Source: CAZAMT01 sp964486145 (lineage in GTDB: Bacteria > Bacteroidota > Bacteroidia > Bacteroidales > JAAAOM01). Taken from it: a DNA stretch of 10,080 nucleotides. A program made the position numbers and the translations under genes. The stretch covers positions 1 to 10,080 of the forward strand of contig CAZAMT010000142.1 in the NCBI GenBank assembly GCA_964486145.1. The letters run 5' to 3'. This document shows, piece after piece, positions 1 through 6,335 of this stretch. The notes below the pieces were generated by a model that was given only the letters and a program-made list of their open reading frames with translations, made no database searches and was not told where the DNA came from. The stretch's first letter is position 1; each line of letters starts with the position of its first letter.

Positions 1-18
1 AGTTCAAAAAATTCATTT

Positions 19-26
19 TAATATTG
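19..26 (+). promoter_or_regulatory. putative -7 element of the ABC/GntR operon
   Basis: TAATATTG matches the Bacteroidota -7 consensus TAnnTTTG at all but one defined position. It lies just upstream of the YtrA-like dyad, so transcription would start within the dyad, a typical repressor arrangement. The matching -33 element would fall before the window, so only half of the promoter can be judged. Confidence 0.35.
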
Positions 27-52
27 TAGTGTATTAGTATGGTAGTACACTA
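27..52. promoter_or_regulatory. YtrA-type operator dyad
   Basis: The perfect arms TAGTGTA and TACACTA are separated by 12 nt. Counting three further bases inward, the arms pair over 10 positions with one mismatch (TAGTGTATTA against TAGTACACTA). Known YtrA-subfamily GntR repressors bind AGTGTA-spacer-TACACT dyads, and a YtrA-like regulator is encoded 1.6 kb downstream in the same gene cluster. The dyad follows the presumed -7 element and covers the first in-frame ATG of the ABC gene. Repression of the operon by its own GntR protein is therefore the simplest reading (inference). Confidence 0.75.
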
Positions 53-65
53 TAATGCTTTAGTA

Positions 66-929
66 ATGATAAACGTTGAAAACTTATCCTTTGGCTACAG
101 AAAGAACCAGCTCCTATTTGAAAATCTTGATTGTGAAATAAAGTCTGGCAACATCTATGGTCTGTTGGGAAAAAACGGTGCCGGTAAATCATCCCTGCTT
201 AAAATCGTCACCGGGTCATTGTTTCCTGACTCAGGGAAGGTTAACATTGAAGGGTTTACGCCCAAGGACCGGTATCCGCAGTTTTTAAGAGAGGTGTATT
301 TGGTGAACGAGGAATTCTATCTTCCCTCATTAAAAGTAAACCGGTTTGTAGAGTTGTACAGCCCGTTTTATCCACGTTTCAATCACGAGGCATTCCGGCA
401 GTATTTGGATGAATTTCATATTCCGGTAAATCAAAAACTATCCGGGATGTCATACGGGCAGAAGAAAATTTTTCTTCTTTCGTTTGGAGTGGCTACGGAT
501 TGTAAATTATTGCTTTTGGATGAACCAACAAACGGACTTGACATACCATCGAAAAGCAAGTTCCGAAAAATTGTTGCAAATGCAGTGCATGAGGAGCGTA
601 CCATCATTATCTCAACACATCAGGTAAGGGACATGGAAAATCTCATTGATCCGATTGTAATTCTCGATCAGGGAAGAATTGTATTTTTTCAGGGGTACGA
701 AGAAATTGCAAGCAGGCTATCGTTTATCCGCATGCCAGAATTACCGGATGAAAGAACGCTGGTGTATGCTGAATCATCGCTGGGTGGATTCACGGTGGTA
801 AAGACAAATGAAGGCGGAGAAGAAACCAATGTGAACCTGGAATACCTGTTTAACGCGGTTATGAACAACACGGGTAAAATGGATGAAATATTTAATAAAG
901 TCAGGAACAAACATGAAGCATCATTTTGA
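66..929 (+). CDS. ABC transporter ATP-binding protein (YtrB-like, GntR-linked)
   Basis: This is the cytoplasmic ATPase subunit, 287 aa, of an ABC transporter whose permease is the next gene. Walker A is GKNGAGKS at residues 35-42, the signature is a degenerate MSYGQKK at 128-134, Walker B plus catalytic Glu is LLLLDEP at 148-154, and the H-loop His is in STHQ near 185. The region where the Q-loop glutamine is expected reads LVNEEFYLP, so that residue appears replaced. About 80 residues after the ATPase core form a small extra domain. An in-frame ATG at 39 exists but lies inside the operator dyad. The ATG at 66 gives the normal N-terminus MINVENLSFGY and is preferred. The gene overlaps the permease gene by 17 nt, indicating a coupled operon. 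The substrate is unknown; related cassettes are linked to cell-envelope or antibiotic stress. Confidence 0.9.
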   Translation: MINVENLSFGYRKNQLLFENLDCEIKSGNIYGLLGKNGAGKSSLLKIVTGSLFPDSGKVNIEGFTPKDRYPQFLREVYLVNEEFYLPSLKVNRFVELYSPFYPRFNHEAFRQYLDEFHIPVNQKLSGMSYGQKKIFLLSFGVATDCKLLLLDEPTNGLDIPSKSKFRKIVANAVHEERTIIISTHQVRDMENLIDPIVILDQGRIVFFQGYEEIASRLSFIRMPELPDERTLVYAESSLGGFTVVKTNEGGEETNVNLEYLFNAVMNNTGKMDEIFNKVRNKHEASF

Positions 930-1659
930 CATATCAAGGTTTTGGTTATTACTGAAGATGGAGATTATAAGGAACAGAAAAGGGGTTTACATGACGCTGG
1001 TTATTGTTCTCGGTATCTCGTTCTTTCTGGGGCTGCTATTAACGCCGGTTTTGGAGCCGGCCCTTATTTTTTACACGCATTCATCCGGGTATGCATTCCT
1101 GATGTTGACTACCGGATTTATCTTGTCAGGCATGGCATTTCGCGATTTAGGAAATCCATTGAAAAGAGCCAATTATCTTATGTTGCCCGTTTCTAATTTC
1201 GAACGCTTTCTGGTCATGTGGTTGCTGACATCGATTGGTTGGGTCGTACTGTTTACCCTTGTTTATACCATATATTCGCTATTTGCGAATGCTGTGGGCC
1301 AGCTCATTTTCAGCCATATAACATATGAGAAATTTCAGCCAGTGGGGCCTTTTGCCGTTAAAATAATACAATACTATCTCGTGTTGCAGGGAATATTTCT
1401 TGCAGGTGCAGCCCAATTTCGTGGTTATCCGTTTCCGAAAACCTTGCTTACCATTGTCCTTTTTGCTGCCGTATGCGGAGGAATTGCATATCTTATTATG
1501 AAGGATAGTTTTGATTTCGACTGGGAAACCGACCCTGATGTGTTTACCGGGATGCCTGTAGAATATGTTTGGAATATAATCGAATGGATGTTTTGGTGGT
1601 TACTTGCTCCACTGAGTTGGTTAATAACGTATCTGGGTTTAAAAGAGCAGGAGGTATAG
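913..1659 (+). CDS. ABC-2-like permease subunit
   Basis: This is an integral inner-membrane protein of 248 aa that probably pairs with the preceding ATPase. Hydrophobic segments are visible near residues 30-50, 60-78, 98-124, 157-173, 185-204 and 226-242, giving about six helices. The stretch ANYLMLPVSNFERF at 86-99 resembles the LP-S-E-F motif I recall from Bacteroidota ABC permeases of this kind. The ATG at 913 is preferred over an upstream in-frame ATG at 883, because it has an AGGA eight bases (903-906) upstream and still overlaps the ATPase gene. The acidic loop around 200-212 (FDFDWETDPD) is unusual for a permease but not diagnostic. Export is likelier than import because no binding protein is present (inference). 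Confidence 0.75.
   Translation: MKHHFDISRFWLLLKMEIIRNRKGVYMTLVIVLGISFFLGLLLTPVLEPALIFYTHSSGYAFLMLTTGFILSGMAFRDLGNPLKRANYLMLPVSNFERFLVMWLLTSIGWVVLFTLVYTIYSLFANAVGQLIFSHITYEKFQPVGPFAVKIIQYYLVLQGIFLAGAAQFRGYPFPKTLLTIVLFAAVCGGIAYLIMKDSFDFDWETDPDVFTGMPVEYVWNIIEWMFWWLLAPLSWLITYLGLKEQEV
1649..1654 (+). promoter_or_regulatory. strong Shine-Dalgarno before the GntR gene
   Basis: AGGAGG sits 6 nt before the ATG at 1661 and overlaps the end of the permease gene. Such a complete Shine-Dalgarno is uncommon in Bacteroidota. It fixes the GntR start and suggests that the repressor is translated independently of the permease. Confidence 0.6.
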
Positions 1660-1660
1660 T

Positions 1661-2044
1661 ATGGAGTTTAGTGATAACCAGGCGATTTATTTGCAAATTG
1701 CAGATCATTTCTGTGAAAACATTCTGCTGAAAAAATGGAATCCCGGAGATCGGATTCCTTCTGTGCGTGAAATGGCAGTTAATATTGAAGTTAATCCAAA
1801 TACAGTTATGCGAACATTTAATTATCTGCAGGAAAAAGGAATTATTTACAATAAAAGAGGCATTGGTTATTTTGTTTCTGAAGATGGATTTCAAAAAACA
1901 AAAACCTTACGAAAAGAGAACTTTATCAAGAAAGAGTTACCAAATTTCTTTAAGGAGATGGAATTACTTAATCTCTCGATGGAGGATATCAAATCATATT
2001 ACATACGTTATGAGCAAAGCCATGCAAATGATTCAGATGCATAA
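1661..2044 (+). CDS. GntR family transcriptional regulator, YtrA subfamily
   Basis: A short 127-aa DNA-binding repressor. Residues 1-75 form the GntR winged helix-turn-helix: the start is FSDNQAIYLQIADHF, the recognition region is IPSVREMAVNIEVNPNTVMR, and the wing is NKRGIGYFV. After it comes only a roughly 50-residue helical tail, the YtrA architecture, with no FadR, HutC or MocR effector domain. In this subfamily the tail serves for dimerization. The gene starts one base after the permease stop, behind an AGGAGG. It closes the core cassette and is the natural ligand of the dyad at 27-52. Known YtrA-like genes form autoregulated operons with ABC transporters, which this layout reproduces. 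The inducing signal is unknown. Confidence 0.9.
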   Translation: MEFSDNQAIYLQIADHFCENILLKKWNPGDRIPSVREMAVNIEVNPNTVMRTFNYLQEKGIIYNKRGIGYFVSEDGFQKTKTLRKENFIKKELPNFFKEMELLNLSMEDIKSYYIRYEQSHANDSDA

Positions 2045-2137
2045 AAACAGGTGTAGTACCCGAAATTAAAAGGAACCGAATAAAACCCGGCCGCAGAGGC
2101 AGGATTTGAGGCCAGTATCATTTTAAAAATAAAACGA

Positions 2138-2641
2138 ATGAAAAAAAGTAAGAAAATATTAATCGGCATAGCAGGCTTTCTCATTATCACGTTGGTTGTT
2201 ACCTTACTTGTACTTAAAAGAGATATGAAAACCATCATGGCAAACGCATCCATGCTGGTATATAAGGAGATACCCGTTGAAACCTTTCATCATTTGAAAA
2301 TATCAGCCAACTGGAGCGTCCGGGTTAAGCAGGGAAAAAATCATAAATTTGAACTGGGCACAACAGAAGGTGATTCTATACAACCCATCCTTACCAATGA
2401 AAACGGAACCTTATACCTCATTGTGGAGGAAACTCCTGAGAAACCAGCCACAGGCATGGTGCATGCGCGAATTACAGCACCAACCCTGCATACCATCCGG
2501 GCAGAGGGAAATTCACATGTTGAAATGAAAACCTTCTGGTCCGACTCAATTCTCGTCATCCTGGAAGATAGTTCCACTTATGTGGGAGATAACCTGGATT
2601 ATGAAAAAATACGATTTAAATCATCCAGCCATGGACCTTGA
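2138..2641 (+). CDS. membrane-anchored GIN/DUF2807-like protein, short
   Basis: A 167-aa protein with a basic N-terminus and one hydrophobic segment at about residues 7-27, either an uncleaved signal anchor or a signal peptide. It is followed by a beta-rich region. The run ETFHHLKISANWSVRVKQG and the later IRAEGNSHVEMKTF have the look of the head-GIN (DUF2807) beta-solenoid proteins common in Bacteroidota, whose role is unclear. It is shorter than typical family members (roughly 200-240 aa) and ends abruptly with FKSSSHGP. It follows the GntR gene by 93 nt on the same strand, so it may be a passenger of the ABC operon. Family assignment is moderate; function is unknown. Confidence 0.6.
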   Translation: MKKSKKILIGIAGFLIITLVVTLLVLKRDMKTIMANASMLVYKEIPVETFHHLKISANWSVRVKQGKNHKFELGTTEGDSIQPILTNENGTLYLIVEETPEKPATGMVHARITAPTLHTIRAEGNSHVEMKTFWSDSILVILEDSSTYVGDNLDYEKIRFKSSSHGP

Positions 2642-2787
2642 TATTTAAGTACTTTAAAAGGCTATACATACAGTATGTTATCCGAATAATCATTCATTCC
2701 TTTACAAACATTCATACAAGTAATTTCAAGTGAACGCCTGGAAATGCTTAGAAACACGAATTCATTCGCATATAATAAATAAAAAAA

Positions 2788-3807
2788 ATGAAAACACACG
2801 AAGAGAACTGTAAATCATGTATTTACAAAAAAAAGGATCAGATCGATCGACGCAAATTTATTTCCAAAACAGCTACGGCAACAGCCGGGATAACCTTTTT
2901 AACTTTTACCGGCCTTATTGACACAGCTTTCGCGTATGCAACTGATCATGCACCGGATAATAAAAACGGACAGGCTGAAAATAATAATCGGACAAAAAGA
3001 AAAGATGACACAAAGAAGATATTTCTTAAAAAAGGAGCCTGCTCAACCACATTTTTTTATTTTCTGAATCTTGAATATGGTCATTTGAAAGAAGATGAAG
3101 AATATGCTGCCTCTTGCCTGGCAGGCGGTATTGCCGAGCGGGGACATCAATGTGGTATCTTGTGGGGTTCAGCAATGGCAACGGGCGCTGAAGCTTACAG
3201 GAGGTTTGATGATAAAAATAAGGCCACGGCGATGACCATCTCCAGCACGCAGAAGATCTTGGAATCCTTTGTGAAAAAGGCTGATACCGTAAATTGTTAT
3301 GAATTTACCAATGTTGATTTATCAAAGCGCTTTAGCACAATAAAGATGCTGTTTACTTCGGCTGGTGACTGTTTCCGGCTTGCAGAAAAATTCAGGCCAA
3401 AGGCAATTTCAGCCTCAAAGGAAGGATTGGCTGTTGAAGTAAGACGGGTCAACGGAACTGCTTTAAGTTGTGCTTCTGAAACAGCTAAAAAAATGGGTGC
3501 AAGTGAAGAAGAAGCGATGATGGTTGCCGGTTTTGCCGGAGGATACGGGTTAAGCGGAAATACCTGTGGTGCGCTGGCTGCTGCCATCTGGATGAAAGCC
3601 CTGAAATGGCGCAGGGAAAATCCTAAAAAAACCAATTTTACAGGAAAAAAGTTTGATCCGGTATTTAAAGCTTTTGATGAGATAACCGGAGCCGAATACG
3701 GCTGTGAAAACATCTGTAATCGTCAGTTCAAAACCATAGACGAACATACGGAATTTGTCAACAATGGTGGTTGCCAAAAGTTAATAAATACGTTGGCAAA
3801 TGCTTAA
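2788..3807 (+). CDS. Tat-exported protein with two tandem C_GCAxxG_C_C domains
   Basis: A 339-aa predicted exported redox-type protein. The N-terminus has a CxxC (Cys8, Cys11), then a twin-arginine signal, DRRKFISK at 20-27, with a hydrophobic stretch to about 44 and a likely AFA cleavage site at 47-49. A polar linker runs to about residue 76. The second half matches the C_GCAxxG_C_C family: Cys228, CGALAAA at 260, Cys306/Cys310 and Cys329, together with AGFAGGYG. The first half repeats the pattern with Cys85, CGILWGSA at 122, Cys170 and Cys195, with similar spacing and AGGIAERG before the central Cys. It is therefore an internal duplication of a domain usually found once. The biochemical role of the family is not established; its conserved cysteines suggest redox or metal/cluster binding. 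It probably shares a transcript with the dehydrogenase 20 nt downstream. Confidence 0.85.
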   Translation: MKTHEENCKSCIYKKKDQIDRRKFISKTATATAGITFLTFTGLIDTAFAYATDHAPDNKNGQAENNNRTKRKDDTKKIFLKKGACSTTFFYFLNLEYGHLKEDEEYAASCLAGGIAERGHQCGILWGSAMATGAEAYRRFDDKNKATAMTISSTQKILESFVKKADTVNCYEFTNVDLSKRFSTIKMLFTSAGDCFRLAEKFRPKAISASKEGLAVEVRRVNGTALSCASETAKKMGASEEEAMMVAGFAGGYGLSGNTCGALAAAIWMKALKWRRENPKKTNFTGKKFDPVFKAFDEITGAEYGCENICNRQFKTIDEHTEFVNNGGCQKLINTLANA

Positions 3808-3827
3808 TCTGTTACGTCAACTAAAAA

Positions 3828-4805
3828 ATGATGAGAATGAAATCAATTGTATGCAAAAAATACGGACCTCCCGAGGTTCTCGAAGTAAAAGAAACAGATA
3901 AACCAGCGCCCAAAGATAAGGAAGTACTGATTCAGGTGAAGGCCACCTCTGTTACCGCTGCCGATGTTCGCGTGCGCGGATTTAATGTTCCACCTTCTTA
4001 CTGGTTACCTGCACGCCTCGCCTTGGGAATAACAAAACCCAGAAATCCAATTTTGGGTATTGAAATGGCTGGAATAATTGAAGCTGTGGGAAGCAAGGTC
4101 AGAAAGTTTCAAAAGGGAGATGAGGTGTATGGAACTTCCCTTCAACTTGGCGGATATGCCGAGTACGTATGTTTTTCCGAAAAAGCAGCGATAGCAGTTA
4201 AGCCCAAAAACATTTCGTTTGAAGAGGCGGCTACCATTCCGGTAGGTGCACTTACAGCACTTTACTTTTTAAGGGCAGCGAATATCCGGGCAGGACATCA
4301 GGTGCTGATTTACGGAGCATCAGGTAGTGTGGGTACATATGCGTTGCAATTGGCAAAGCATTTCGGAGCAAAAGTAACAGCAGTTTGCAGCTCAGTTAAT
4401 ACCAGACTAGTACAATCGTTTGGCGCCGATGATACCATTGACTATACCAGGGAGGATTTCACAAAAAATGGTGAAAGCTATGATATCATTTTCGATGCTG
4501 TAGGAAAAACGGCCTTAAACAAAAGCGTGGATTCTCTGAAGGAAGAGGGAGCATTTCTTCATGCTGTTGCTTCGCCGGGAGTAAGCATACGCATGAAAAT
4601 AAAGAGTATAACAAGCAGTAAACGGTTCATCGGTGGCGGTCCTTCAACGAATTCTCAAGATCTATTGTATTTAAAGGATTTGGTCGAACAAAATGCATTA
4701 AAACCTGTCATTGATCGAATTTATCCGCTCGATCAGATAGCTGAAGCTCATCGTTATGTGGACACCGGACGAAAGAAAGGGAATGTAGCCATCAAGGTAG
4801 CTTAA
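3828..4805 (+). CDS. NAD(P)-dependent MDR oxidoreductase, quinone oxidoreductase-like
   Basis: A cytoplasmic medium-chain dehydrogenase/reductase of 325 aa, a normal length for the family. The N-terminal GroES-like domain includes GIEMAGIIEAVGS (77-89) and KGDEVYG (96-102). The Rossmann domain carries the nucleotide-binding YGASGSVGTYALQLAK around 162-177. The position of the zinc-ligand cysteine in alcohol dehydrogenases reads SVTAADVRVRG, and the structural-zinc cysteine cluster is absent. This is thus a zinc-independent member of the quinone oxidoreductase/zeta-crystallin branch, expected to reduce quinones or alpha,beta-unsaturated carbonyls with NADPH. The substrate cannot be predicted. 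Alternative starts at 3831 and 3837 would remove one or three residues; MKSIVCKKYG from 3837 gives the most usual N-terminus. It lies 20 nt after the Tat gene. Confidence 0.88.
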   Translation: MMRMKSIVCKKYGPPEVLEVKETDKPAPKDKEVLIQVKATSVTAADVRVRGFNVPPSYWLPARLALGITKPRNPILGIEMAGIIEAVGSKVRKFQKGDEVYGTSLQLGGYAEYVCFSEKAAIAVKPKNISFEEAATIPVGALTALYFLRAANIRAGHQVLIYGASGSVGTYALQLAKHFGAKVTAVCSSVNTRLVQSFGADDTIDYTREDFTKNGESYDIIFDAVGKTALNKSVDSLKEEGAFLHAVASPGVSIRMKIKSITSSKRFIGGGPSTNSQDLLYLKDLVEQNALKPVIDRIYPLDQIAEAHRYVDTGRKKGNVAIKVA

Positions 4806-4870
4806 AGCATGTTATTTATTGAAACGTAACAGGTGAAAAACTCCATCTCCCGTTTTTACAGGTTCAAGGA

Positions 4871-4902
4871 TTGCAAAATTCACGGTTGTTTTCTTATCTT
4901 TG
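4871..4902 (+). promoter_or_regulatory. Bacteroidota-type promoter of the tRNA-Arg gene
   Basis: TTG at 4871-4873 and a perfect TAnnTTTG (TATCTTTG, 4895-4902) are separated by 21 nt, close to the spacing of the Bacteroidota primary sigma factor promoter. Transcription would start near 4909, leaving a leader of about 90 nt before the tRNA, to be removed by RNase P. Confidence 0.6.
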
Positions 4903-5001
4903 CGCGATTAATGATGAGACGGTCCACAAGATTTCTTAAAATGGCGGAAAATTGGATGTAATCAAAGAATCCCCGGATCAGTAATCATTCATTGTTGAAC
5001 T

Positions 5002-5075
5002 GGCTCAGTGGCTCAATTGGATAGAGCATCAGACTTCGGATCTGAGGGTTGGGGGTTCGAGTCCCTCCTGGGTCA
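5002..5075 (+). tRNA. tRNA-Arg (anticodon UCG)
   Basis: A full cloverleaf can be folded. The acceptor stem GGCTCAG (5002-5008) pairs with CTGGGTC (5068-5074) with two G-U wobbles, and the discriminator is A5075. The D stem is GCTC/GAGC (5011-5014, 5024-5027). The anticodon stem is TCAGA/TCTGA with loop CTTCGGA and anticodon TCG at 5036-5038. The variable loop has 5 nt. The T stem GGGGG/CCCTC encloses TTCGAGT. The anticodon UCG reads CGA and, if the wobble base is modified, other CGN codons. CCA is not encoded and must be added after transcription. The gene stands alone with its own promoter. Confidence 0.95.
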
Positions 5076-5105
5076 CTTTTCCCTGAGTTGAGTGGTTTGA
5101 ACAAT

Positions 5106-5133
5106 CTGTCCCGCACACCAGGTGTCGGGACAG
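5106..5133 (+). terminator. strong hairpin after tRNA-Arg, probable terminator
   Basis: An 8-bp perfect stem, CTGTCCCG with CGGGACAG, continues after a one-base bulge into ACAC/GTGT around a CAG loop. No long T tract follows (TTAAAAGC), so this is not a classic intrinsic terminator. U-poor terminators are plausible in Bacteroidota. Its position 30 nt after the tRNA supports 3'-end formation. It is symmetric enough to act in both directions. Confidence 0.45.
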
Positions 5134-5208
5134 TTAAAAGCTTACAAATTTTTAATCTCCGATGAATCAGGCAGGCAGGTGAGCGAGAACCTGTAGCTCT
5201 TGCTGAAA

Positions 5209-5230
5209 GTCCCGGAAATACTTCAGGGAC
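5209..5230 (-). terminator. weak hairpin after the leftward helical-protein gene
   Basis: GTCCC and GGGAC pair over 5 bp, followed by a mismatch and GAA/TTC. It lies 33 nt past the stop of the leftward gene. On the minus strand a short TTTC follows. A transcription end here is possible but weakly supported. Confidence 0.3.
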
Positions 5231-5262
5231 CGAAGGTGATAATCGCTCAATTTTGGTTCTTA

Positions 5263-6144
5263 TCAAACAGTGCTGGTTTTTGTTGACTTGCTTTTCGTAT
5301 TTGCCGATGCTGGTTTGGATGAATCTGACGCTTTGTAAGCATGGTCCTCTTTTGTTGTATCTTTCTGTTCTGTTTCCTCCCCGGCTTCTACATTCGCTGT
5401 TGCCGGTTTTGCCGCGGCTGCATTTTCTAATTCATCGTATTTCACCGTCCTTGCTTCCCTGTACGACTTGTAAAAATCCTTTTGACCCGTTTCAAAAAGC
5501 GTCATGAGTCTGTCCATCTTATAACCCAACAATCGATCGTTATCCTTCATTACTTCAGTTATCTTCTTTGCACTTTTGTTCCTGTGAGATACGGCATCCT
5601 TGAGGGTTAAAATGGCGTCAATAAAAAGCTTGTTTGCTTCTTCCAGTTCATCAATCATTTGACCGGTTAATCCATAACCATTGATGTTCGGTGCATCCTG
5701 TTTTGATTTTTTACTATTGCTAATTACCTGCTCAGCAGTGTTGATGGATTTACCATACAGCTTTTTCGCTGCTTTCCAGATAGTATTACATTTATCAATA
5801 AGCTCGCTGTCTTTTGATTTATTTAGCTTGTTCCTCGAAAAATTGATTGTCTTTGCCAGTCCTTTATCATTCTTATCAAAGGCAAATACCTGAAGCACAT
5901 TGCTGATAGGAACTGCTTTATTGATCAACTGCTCCCGTTTTTTAGTTTTATCATTAATTACAGGCCGAATATCTTTCTCATGTTCGCCCTTCAACTCAAT
6001 GAGTTTATCATTGTTAGAAACAAATTCATCGTAAGTGTTTTTCAATTCTCCAACCGAAGTCCATTTATCAACGTTCTTCTCCATAACACCACTTACCTCA
6101 AGATACATTTTAAATCTGACATTCTGTTTTTCTTTCATTTGCAT
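5263..6144 (-). CDS. helical protein of unnamed family with low-complexity tail
   Basis: A 293-aa protein without signal peptide or membrane segment, so probably cytoplasmic. It is lysine-rich and highly polar, and most of residues 1-235 looks helical. The segments GYGLTGQMIDEL (156-167) and QKDFYKSYREAR (221-232) recall a widespread but unnamed Bacteroidota protein type with a DFY..Y..AR signature; this is from memory and unverified. From about residue 240 an Ala/Lys/Thr/Ser/Glu-rich, apparently disordered tail reaches the end (repeated KP-A, KSKSTKTS). No enzymatic motif is visible. The start at 6144 could instead be 6138. It is transcribed alone, leftward, from a promoter with paired palindromes, and diverges from the Wzi/RemB-like gene. 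Function is unknown; a structural or binding role fits better than catalysis (inference). Confidence 0.75.
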   Translation of the reverse strand: MQMKEKQNVRFKMYLEVSGVMEKNVDKWTSVGELKNTYDEFVSNNDKLIELKGEHEKDIRPVINDKTKKREQLINKAVPISNVLQVFAFDKNDKGLAKTINFSRNKLNKSKDSELIDKCNTIWKAAKKLYGKSINTAEQVISNSKKSKQDAPNINGYGLTGQMIDELEEANKLFIDAILTLKDAVSHRNKSAKKITEVMKDNDRLLGYKMDRLMTLFETGQKDFYKSYREARTVKYDELENAAAAKPATANVEAGEETEQKDTTKEDHAYKASDSSKPASANTKSKSTKTSTV

Positions 6145-6174
6145 TTTTATTTAATCAATTATCATTTTCCAATG

Positions 6175-6182
6175 CAAAGATA
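6175..6182 (-). promoter_or_regulatory. -7 element for the leftward helical-protein gene
   Basis: Read on the minus strand this is TATCTTTG, a perfect TAnnTTTG. It lies 31 nt before the ATG at 6144. No TTG is found at the expected -33 distance, so the promoter may need an activator or be weak. It overlaps the proximal palindrome. Confidence 0.5.
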
Positions 6183-6241
6183 ATGTTTATTTAACATTAT
6201 GGTAACTTTTAATCATTTTTTATTAATATTTATTTAACATT
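6180..6241. promoter_or_regulatory. two near-identical palindromic sites, candidate operators
   Basis: The proximal site, 6180-6200, has perfect 8-bp arms ATAATGTT and AACATTAT around TATTT. The distal site, 6225-6241, reads AATATT-TATTT-AACATT and differs from the proximal 17-mer core (6182-6198) at one base. The two cores are 43 bp apart, about four helical turns, so they face the same side of the DNA. The proximal site overlaps the -7 element of the leftward gene. The background is very AT-rich, but the shared core and helical phasing favour a binding site for a dimeric regulator, possibly with looping. The regulator is not identified. Confidence 0.45.
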
Positions 6242-6335
6242 GCTTGTTTTCCTGTCCTGCCTTTCTAATTTCCTGTTTGAATTTACAATTACCACAACAT
6301 TTTTTTGATGACTGCAGGAACTTAAAGAAAAATCA

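Noticed and set aside
39..65. Extra N-terminal nine codons of the ABC ATPase gene
   Set aside because: They lie largely within or just after the operator dyad, lack a ribosome binding site, and precede the standard ATPase N-terminus.
2600..2750. A frameshifted continuation of the GIN-like gene
   Set aside because: One alternative frame stops after a few codons and the other reads a hydrophobic, isoleucine-rich stretch without GIN character, so a simple frameshift is not supported.
2642..2787. Small palindrome ACATACAGTATGT (2666-2678) and AAGTACTT (2647-2654) as operators of the Tat-protein gene
   Set aside because: Each is short, they differ from each other and from the YtrA dyad, and no TAnnTTTG promoter is positioned next to them.
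3297..3713. Leftward 138-aa open frame inside the Tat-protein gene
   Set aside because: It is antisense to a well-supported coding region and shows no protein-like motif; a shadow frame.
4810..4831. TGTTA/TAACA hairpin as terminator of the MDR gene
   Set aside because: Only five AT-rich base pairs around a 12-nt loop; too weak to call.
4985..5266. Leftward 93-aa open frame over the tRNA region
   Set aside because: Its C-terminal part (GGTRTPNPQIRSLMLYPIE) is the well-known false translation of the antisense of a tRNA gene; it has no independent support.
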